NCBI GenBank assembly: GCA_018715425.1
Contig: DVLR01000040.1
Location: 1-10,852 of the forward strand
Length of the DNA: 10,852 nt
Source: Candidatus Merdenecus merdavium
Lineage (GTDB): Bacteria; Bacillota; Clostridia; Lachnospirales; Lachnospiraceae
Direction: 5' to 3'
The notes under the pieces were generated by a model. The model worked only from the letters and a program-made list of their open reading frames with translations, had not been told where the DNA came from and made no database searches. Shown here one piece after another: positions 7,472 through 10,852 of the stretch. The position numbers were made by a program, and so were the translations under genes. Position 1 is the stretch's first letter. Each line of letters starts with the position of its first letter.

Positions 7472-7951
7472 TTACCACAAGTCATTTAATTTGTTTGATG
7501 TTTCCCTAGTTTTGCTCTGATACCCAGCACCATTATGAGTAATAGCACTTACATCCATTCTCTCAGTTTTTTGCTGTACCTTCGCTGCATTTTCCATTCT
7601 CAAAAAAACATCATTCAGACTACCTTCCACAATGGCACATATATAATTGAATTTGCGGTTTTCAGAATCAAAATTTTTAGAAGATAAAACTGATTGAATT
7701 TTTGGACTACAAAATTTAAAGGTATTTAGAACAGTCTTATATGAATAATCTGCCATATCCGTTGTAGTATTATTGGCGTAGAACTTGCCATTAAGCATCC
7801 CCTTCAATCGAAGAACCATTTGAACAGATAAGCTCTGCTTGCTACTATAATGCAATACATTATTTTTTACATATTCGTACAGGTTATCCCAATCAATTTT
7901 ATCTTGCTTACTCATACGCTTCTTTACTGGATTATTTTTGCAATCATGCAT
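7472..7951 (-). CDS. Hypothetical 159-aa protein
   Basis: No family is recognised. The frame is open up to about 8063, but the ATG at 7951 is chosen because GGAGGT lies 6 nt before it and the upstream part crosses a cluster of palindromes that is probably not coding. The N-terminus is basic (NPVKKRMSKQDKIDWDNLYE); the middle is mixed helical with aromatic residues (FKFCSPKIQ, NFDSENRKFNYICAIVEG); the C-terminus is polar and probably disordered. There is no signal peptide, membrane segment or obvious catalytic motif. It is the first gene of the unit with the HU-like protein (33 nt apart) and the polymerase, so a nucleic-acid-related accessory role is possible but unproven. Confidence 0.7.
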   Translation of the reverse strand: MHDCKNNPVKKRMSKQDKIDWDNLYEYVKNNVLHYSSKQSLSVQMVLRLKGMLNGKFYANNTTTDMADYSYKTVLNTFKFCSPKIQSVLSSKNFDSENRKFNYICAIVEGSLNDVFLRMENAAKVQQKTERMDVSAITHNGAGYQSKTRETSNKLNDLW

Positions 7952-8254
7952 TTTCTCACCTCCATTTCTGATATATTGATTCTGATAAGAAATAAAATCA
8001 TGTATCCCCCTTGATAGGGGGCGAACATCCGTAGGATGTGAGACAGGGGTAGAACACACTTCCGCTTATAATAAGTATTCTGGTTCAGTTTGTGTATATA
8101 CTACCGCACAACCTACGGTTGCTTGGTCTGTCATATCGCTACGCTCAATGACAGTTACAGTTCTATTTCAAAAGGGTACTTTTTAAAAAGGTATAATAGA
8201 TATATATATTACATATACCTTTTAAGAAAGTACCCTTTTGATTTTCATATCAAT
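7952..8254. other. Gene-free stretch with a cluster of hairpins
   Basis: About 300 nt without a convincing gene, partly GC-richer than its surroundings. Compact palindromes lie at 8006-8021 (CCCCCT-TGAT-AGGGGG), 8025-8039 (ACATCC-GTA-GGATGT), 8109-8121 (CAACC-TAC-GGTTG) and 8128-8154 (CTGTCAT...ATGACAG around CGCTACGC). Between them GGTAG (8045-8049) can pair with CTACC (8101-8105) and CTTAT/ATAAG forms a small inner helix. Three palindromes share a CCTACGG-like core. This looks like a composite of interspersed-repeat palindromes or a structured leader RNA of the 159-aa gene. A large separate palindrome lies at 8169-8240. Confidence 0.5.
8169..8240. repeat. 72-nt near-perfect palindrome behind the 490-aa gene
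   Basis: The arms 8169-8195 and 8214-8240 pair over 27 positions with one A-A mismatch (8185/8224) and one G-T pair; the loop is AT-only apart from one G and one C. It begins 14 nt after the stop codon of the 490-aa gene. The AAAAGGGTAC...GTACCCTTTT ends resemble a bidirectional intrinsic terminator, though no long T-run follows on either strand. Short ATTT directly flanks both sides, so a small inverted-repeat insertion (MITE-like) is an alternative. Confidence 0.75.
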
Positions 8255-9727
8255 TTATCCAAATATATTTTCTATATCTTCATTATTTCCAGCCTGATTA
8301 CTAATTGTTCTCAACAGTAGATTTATCAATTCATATTCAATTTCTAAATAATCCTCATAATATCTAAATGGTTTGGGTTTGAATTTTTCTATGTCAACAA
8401 TTCCATTTTCTTCCAATTCTTTTAATTTTGGATATTTTTTTAACCAAATATCTTTTTCTGTATTGTTCCATTCATCCAATATCATATCAGCATTACCATT
8501 AGTTCGTTGATAATCATATTCTGTTCTATTTTGTACTCTTTGTATAAATCTCTCTGATACCTCTCTCTTGCTTGTCATAATAGATTCATTCGTAATATTA
8601 AGTTCATGAATTGTTTCCAGAAAATCATCTGTATCAATATCAATCTGTATTTGTTTTCTATATCCAATCCAGTCAGTATTTAATTGTTCATTGATAAGTT
8701 GCACAACTCTACTATAAAACGCTTTTTCTTGCTTATGCCTGAATACAGAACTTATCATTTTATAACCATATTCATTCATCACTTTTCTTTCCATCTTTCT
8801 AATTAATTTATCTTCTAATTGAGTAGATGTATGATTTCCTGATTCTGTGAAGATGTAATGATTATTATAATAATCAATCAGTCGGTATTCATTTTGAAGG
8901 GTATCCAGTGCTTTAAAAATAATATCTTCCTGTAATGGTTTGCATCTGTAATACAAATCATTTACCTTCGATTTTGTGTATCTACTGTCAATAGCTACTA
9001 ATTCCTTATATGAAATTTTTCTGTAATTCCTATTAACCAGTCCTATTATCTTTGCAAGGTCTGTAACAGAAGTAAATATTGTATTTCTATCCTGTTTGCT
9101 GAAATAATCAAGAAGAATAGGATTTACTCTTTCCTTATAAAATCCGTTTTTTCCTCTTCTATCTATTTTTTCTATGTAACGAGGAACTTCATATACATCT
9201 ACTAACTGCAATGCTCTTTTTTTATTCTGTACTGATTGAAGCTGGAGATATTGTAATAGATTTTCTTTTGCAATATTTTTTTGTTTTCCACCCTTTAGGC
9301 TTTTAATTCCTAAATTCTCAAACCCAATTTTTTTGTAAATCTCAGTAAATCCACCCTTAAAAACATCTTCAAGATTTATCTCTCCTGATACCAATTTCTG
9401 TTTGATTGTCACTTCTGCCTTATCAGAATAATCATGAATATATATTTTTTCTGCTTCTGACAGCAAATCATGATTCTCTGAACAATCCTGATTTGCTTCA
9501 AGTGCTTGATTCTCCAAGCTACTATCTGTAAAAGAAATTCCTTTTGTCCTTGCAGCAGTTCTTACAATATCAGTCAAACAATCTTCAACATATTTCATTC
9601 TTTCATCAATAGAATAATGGTTTTCATCAAAAAATTTCTGCATACATCGTTCAATATCTGATGTATCAACACCAGCAATATCAATCTTTACAATTGGTAT
9701 CACTTTAAAATTTATACAAATATCCAT
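8255..9727 (-). CDS. Hypothetical 490-aa protein with possible winged-helix region
   Basis: No named family is recognised. The ATG at 9727 has AAGGTG 5 nt upstream; the frame extends to 9832 but that part encodes a terminator hairpin. The protein is hydrophilic, Lys/Glu/Tyr/Asn-rich and mainly helical, without membrane segments. Residues about 90-140 are acidic and low in complexity. Residues about 190-310 (LLDYFSKQDRNTIF, SVTDLAKIIGLVNRNYRKIS, then IIFKALDTLQNEYRLIDYYN) have the helix-helix-strand pattern of winged-helix domains, as seen in replication initiators and regulators, but the similarity is only by eye. The C-terminal third is charged and helical with a Trp/Tyr-rich WNNTEKDIWLKKYPKLKELE segment. 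It stands alone between a terminator upstream and a large palindrome downstream, so it is probably expressed separately or by read-through. Confidence 0.72.
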   Translation of the reverse strand: MDICINFKVIPIVKIDIAGVDTSDIERCMQKFFDENHYSIDERMKYVEDCLTDIVRTAARTKGISFTDSSLENQALEANQDCSENHDLLSEAEKIYIHDYSDKAEVTIKQKLVSGEINLEDVFKGGFTEIYKKIGFENLGIKSLKGGKQKNIAKENLLQYLQLQSVQNKKRALQLVDVYEVPRYIEKIDRRGKNGFYKERVNPILLDYFSKQDRNTIFTSVTDLAKIIGLVNRNYRKISYKELVAIDSRYTKSKVNDLYYRCKPLQEDIIFKALDTLQNEYRLIDYYNNHYIFTESGNHTSTQLEDKLIRKMERKVMNEYGYKMISSVFRHKQEKAFYSRVVQLINEQLNTDWIGYRKQIQIDIDTDDFLETIHELNITNESIMTSKREVSERFIQRVQNRTEYDYQRTNGNADMILDEWNNTEKDIWLKKYPKLKELEENGIVDIEKFKPKPFRYYEDYLEIEYELINLLLRTISNQAGNNEDIENIFG

Positions 9728-9777
9728 TTGCTCACCTTCTTTACACATTTTTAATTTTCCTGTATCGTTTCTGAGAT

Positions 9778-9814
9778 AAAAAAACACCTGTGAAATCGTT
9801 GTGACCTCACAGGT
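9778..9814 (-). terminator. Intrinsic terminator after the 175-aa gene
   Basis: On the minus strand ACCTGTGA (9814-9807) pairs perfectly with TCACAGGT (9793-9786), loop 13 nt, followed by G and seven T. It lies 25 nt behind the 175-aa stop codon and ends the cold-shock/175-aa transcript. Only about 50 nt separate it from the next ATG. Confidence 0.82.
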
Positions 9815-9839
9815 ATTACAACAGCAACACACTTGTTTT

Positions 9840-10367
9840 TTATCCTAGTTCATTAAACAGAACAGATGCATTTTCGAACATTCGTACATTATTATCTGTA
9901 AAAATCGCTATAACAAAACGCTTTTCTATATCTGAAAAATCTTTCCAATCCTCTGCAATTTTATCAATTGCTTCACCGAATGATTTCGTTGATTTCAGGT
10001 ATTTTTCATAAAATTCATGATATGAATTTATCTTGTTATATTGCTCTTCCATTAAATCAACAGAGTTAGTAACAACCGCTGGACACTTGCACGTTACATC
10101 AGAAATTATTTTTATCATTTCATCCTTTGTCATAACTTTATTATTGTTATCTTCTTCTATTAATACTTTAACAAATTCATTACATCTAGCAGCAAATTCA
10201 CTACATGTCATCATACGCAAATCATTAGGCAACGGAATGTTATTCTCTGTAAGCAATATCCGCAATCTTTTATTTTTTTCACATTCATCTTCAAACAATT
10301 CTTCCAATGCTTCAAATTTACCTTTTAAAATATTTATTTCTTCATTTTTCTTAAAAATATTAAACAT
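9840..10367 (-). CDS. 175-aa protein ending in a tape-measure-like motif
   Basis: No named family is recognised. The ATG follows AAGGAG at good spacing, and the gene starts 12 nt after the cold-shock stop codon, so the two are co-transcribed. Residues 1-45 are charged and coiled-coil-like (NILKGKFEALEELFEDECEK). The middle (about 50-125) is helical and contains three cysteines, two as CKC at about 93-95. Residues 129-148, SFGEAIDKIAEDWKDFSDIE, followed by KRFVIAIFTDN, match the repeat found in the 316-aa protein and in the tape-measure protein of this window. A tail or tape-measure-interacting role is possible on that basis, but it is encoded far from the tail genes, beside the cold-shock gene. 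Function otherwise unknown. Confidence 0.75.
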   Translation of the reverse strand: MFNIFKKNEEINILKGKFEALEELFEDECEKNKRLRILLTENNIPLPNDLRMMTCSEFAARCNEFVKVLIEEDNNNKVMTKDEMIKIISDVTCKCPAVVTNSVDLMEEQYNKINSYHEFYEKYLKSTKSFGEAIDKIAEDWKDFSDIEKRFVIAIFTDNNVRMFENASVLFNELG

Positions 10368-10379
10368 ACTCTTTTCTCC

Positions 10380-10589
10380 TTATTTTGTAATTGTTCTAAT
10401 ATTGGTTGCTTTTTCTTTTCCGTTGGATTCACCAATTTCAAATTCTACGGTCTGACCTTTTTCAACATTCTTATATTTTGTTTCAGATACAATATCTGTA
10501 TAATGAAAGAAATAATCTTTACCTTTAGAATTAGTCACAAAGCCATAGCCTTTTCGATTGTTGAACCATTTTACTTTTCCACGTACCAT
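10380..10589 (-). CDS. csp: Cold-shock protein (CspA family)
   Basis: The 69-aa product has the usual length and layout of a single cold-shock domain: MVRGKVKWFNNRKGYGFVTN at the start with RNP1 (KGYGFV, 13-18), then DYFFHYTDI (25-33) as the RNP2 equivalent, and the VEKGQTVEFEIGESNGKEKA end. It binds single-stranded RNA or DNA and melts RNA structure, working as RNA chaperone or antiterminator. The ATG at 10589 is chosen over longer starts because AAAGGAG is 8 nt upstream and the product then matches the family; the ATG six bases earlier is too close to the ribosome binding site. RNP2 reads YFFHY instead of the usual VFVHF. It heads a two-gene unit with the 175-aa protein behind two tandem promoters. 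Cold-shock genes are carried by many phages; whether this acts on host or phage RNA is not visible. Confidence 0.93.
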   Translation of the reverse strand: MVRGKVKWFNNRKGYGFVTNSKGKDYFFHYTDIVSETKYKNVEKGQTVEFEIGESNGKEKATNIRTITK

Positions 10590-10665
10590 TGTCATTTCTC
10601 CTTTCGCTTTATTGTTGGATGTAAATATTCCAATCACCTTACACTTATATTTACCTCTCACTCAT

Positions 10666-10695
10666 ATAGTACGGAAGGAAGCTTGTATTTAGCAA
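10666..10695 (-). promoter_or_regulatory. Proximal promoter of the cold-shock gene
   Basis: Minus strand TTGCTA (10695-10690), 18-bp spacer, TACTAT (10671-10666), with CG directly before and AT directly after the -10. It leaves an untranslated leader of about 70 nt before the cold-shock ATG. Confidence 0.6.
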
Positions 10696-10728
10696 TGCTG
10701 GTGGATTAAAAATTTTTCCAGATAGTAT

Positions 10729-10758
10729 ATAGTACGAAAATGTGTATTAATATAACAA
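10729..10758 (-). promoter_or_regulatory. Distal promoter of the cold-shock gene, same design as the proximal one
   Basis: Minus strand TTGTTA (10758-10753), 18-bp spacer, TACTAT (10734-10729), again with CG before and AT after. The copy lies exactly 63 bp upstream of the proximal promoter and shares the block CGTACTATAT. Confidence 0.6.
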
Positions 10759-10784
10759 TGTCCACAGGCTACAAAATACAAATC

Positions 10785-10800
10785 ATGAAAACATTTTCAT
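10785..10800. repeat. 16-bp palindrome upstream of the tandem promoters
   Basis: ATGAAAA-CA-TTTTCAT is a perfect inverted repeat with 7-bp arms, 27 bp upstream of the distal -35 box. The position would suit an operator or activator site, but in AT-rich DNA it could be chance. The rest of 10759-10852 shows no gene. Confidence 0.3.
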
Positions 10801-10852
10801 ATTTATTCATATATAATGCATATCTAAAACAACTATCCGTCCATGAATTTTG

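Noticed and set aside
7952..8059. N-terminal extension of the 159-aa protein to a GTG at 8059.
   Set aside because: It crosses two perfect hairpins, while the ATG at 7951 has a strong GGAGGT site.
8066..8134. A 22-codon minus-strand ORF starting with ATG inside the hairpin cluster, in frame with the 159-aa gene behind a TAA.
   Set aside because: It has no ribosome binding site and consists of palindromic sequence, so the reading frame is best explained as chance within repeat DNA.
8006..8154. The repeated palindromes as a CRISPR array.
   Set aside because: Units differ in length and sequence, spacing is irregular and no repeat-spacer periodicity is present.
9728..9832. N-terminal extension of the 490-aa protein.
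   Set aside because: The extension is made from the intrinsic terminator and gives an odd cysteine run; the ATG at 9727 has AAGGTG.

Overview
The window is AT-rich and every supported gene lies on the minus strand, so transcription runs right to left. Strong GGAGG/AAGGAG ribosome binding sites, the base composition and the protein types point to a phage or prophage of a low-GC Gram-positive (Firmicutes/Clostridia-type) host. The identification as phage rests on the tail tape-measure protein that runs off the left edge. The host group is an inference.

Layout in transcription order. (1) 10852-10590 is a leader with two tandem look-alike promoters, TTGYTA-18 bp-TACTATAT. (2) Next come a cold-shock protein (69 aa) and a 175-aa protein, closed by an intrinsic terminator. 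(3) A 490-aa protein of unknown function follows, ending at a 72-nt near-perfect palindrome. (4) Then a gene-free stretch carries several compact GC-rich hairpins. (5) It leads into a 159-aa unknown protein, an HU/IHF-like DNA-binding protein and a roughly 1000-aa single-chain RNA polymerase of the two-double-psi-barrel (YonO/QDE-1-like) class with a DVDGD catalytic motif and a C-terminal zinc-finger-like cysteine cluster. (6) Behind the polymerase lies about 190 nt of foldable noncoding sequence ending in an intrinsic terminator. (7) The last block is a small helix-turn-helix protein, a tiny ORF, a 316-aa protein and the tape-measure protein.

The nucleic-acid genes (cold-shock protein, HU-like protein, RNA polymerase) and the start of the tail module are adjacent. 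This fits a phage polymerase that serves part of the phage's own transcription, but the sequence does not show which promoters it uses. The most unexpected signals are four. The first is the polymerase itself. The second is a short motif (F-G-x-[AV]-[IL]-D-x-[IL]-x-x-x-W-x-x-[LF]-S) shared by the tape-measure protein, the 316-aa protein beside it and the distant 175-aa protein. The third is the foldable noncoding segment after the polymerase gene. The fourth is the polymerase start region, which has no clear ribosome binding site and contains an overlapping out-of-frame ATG mini-ORF inside nested inverted repeats.
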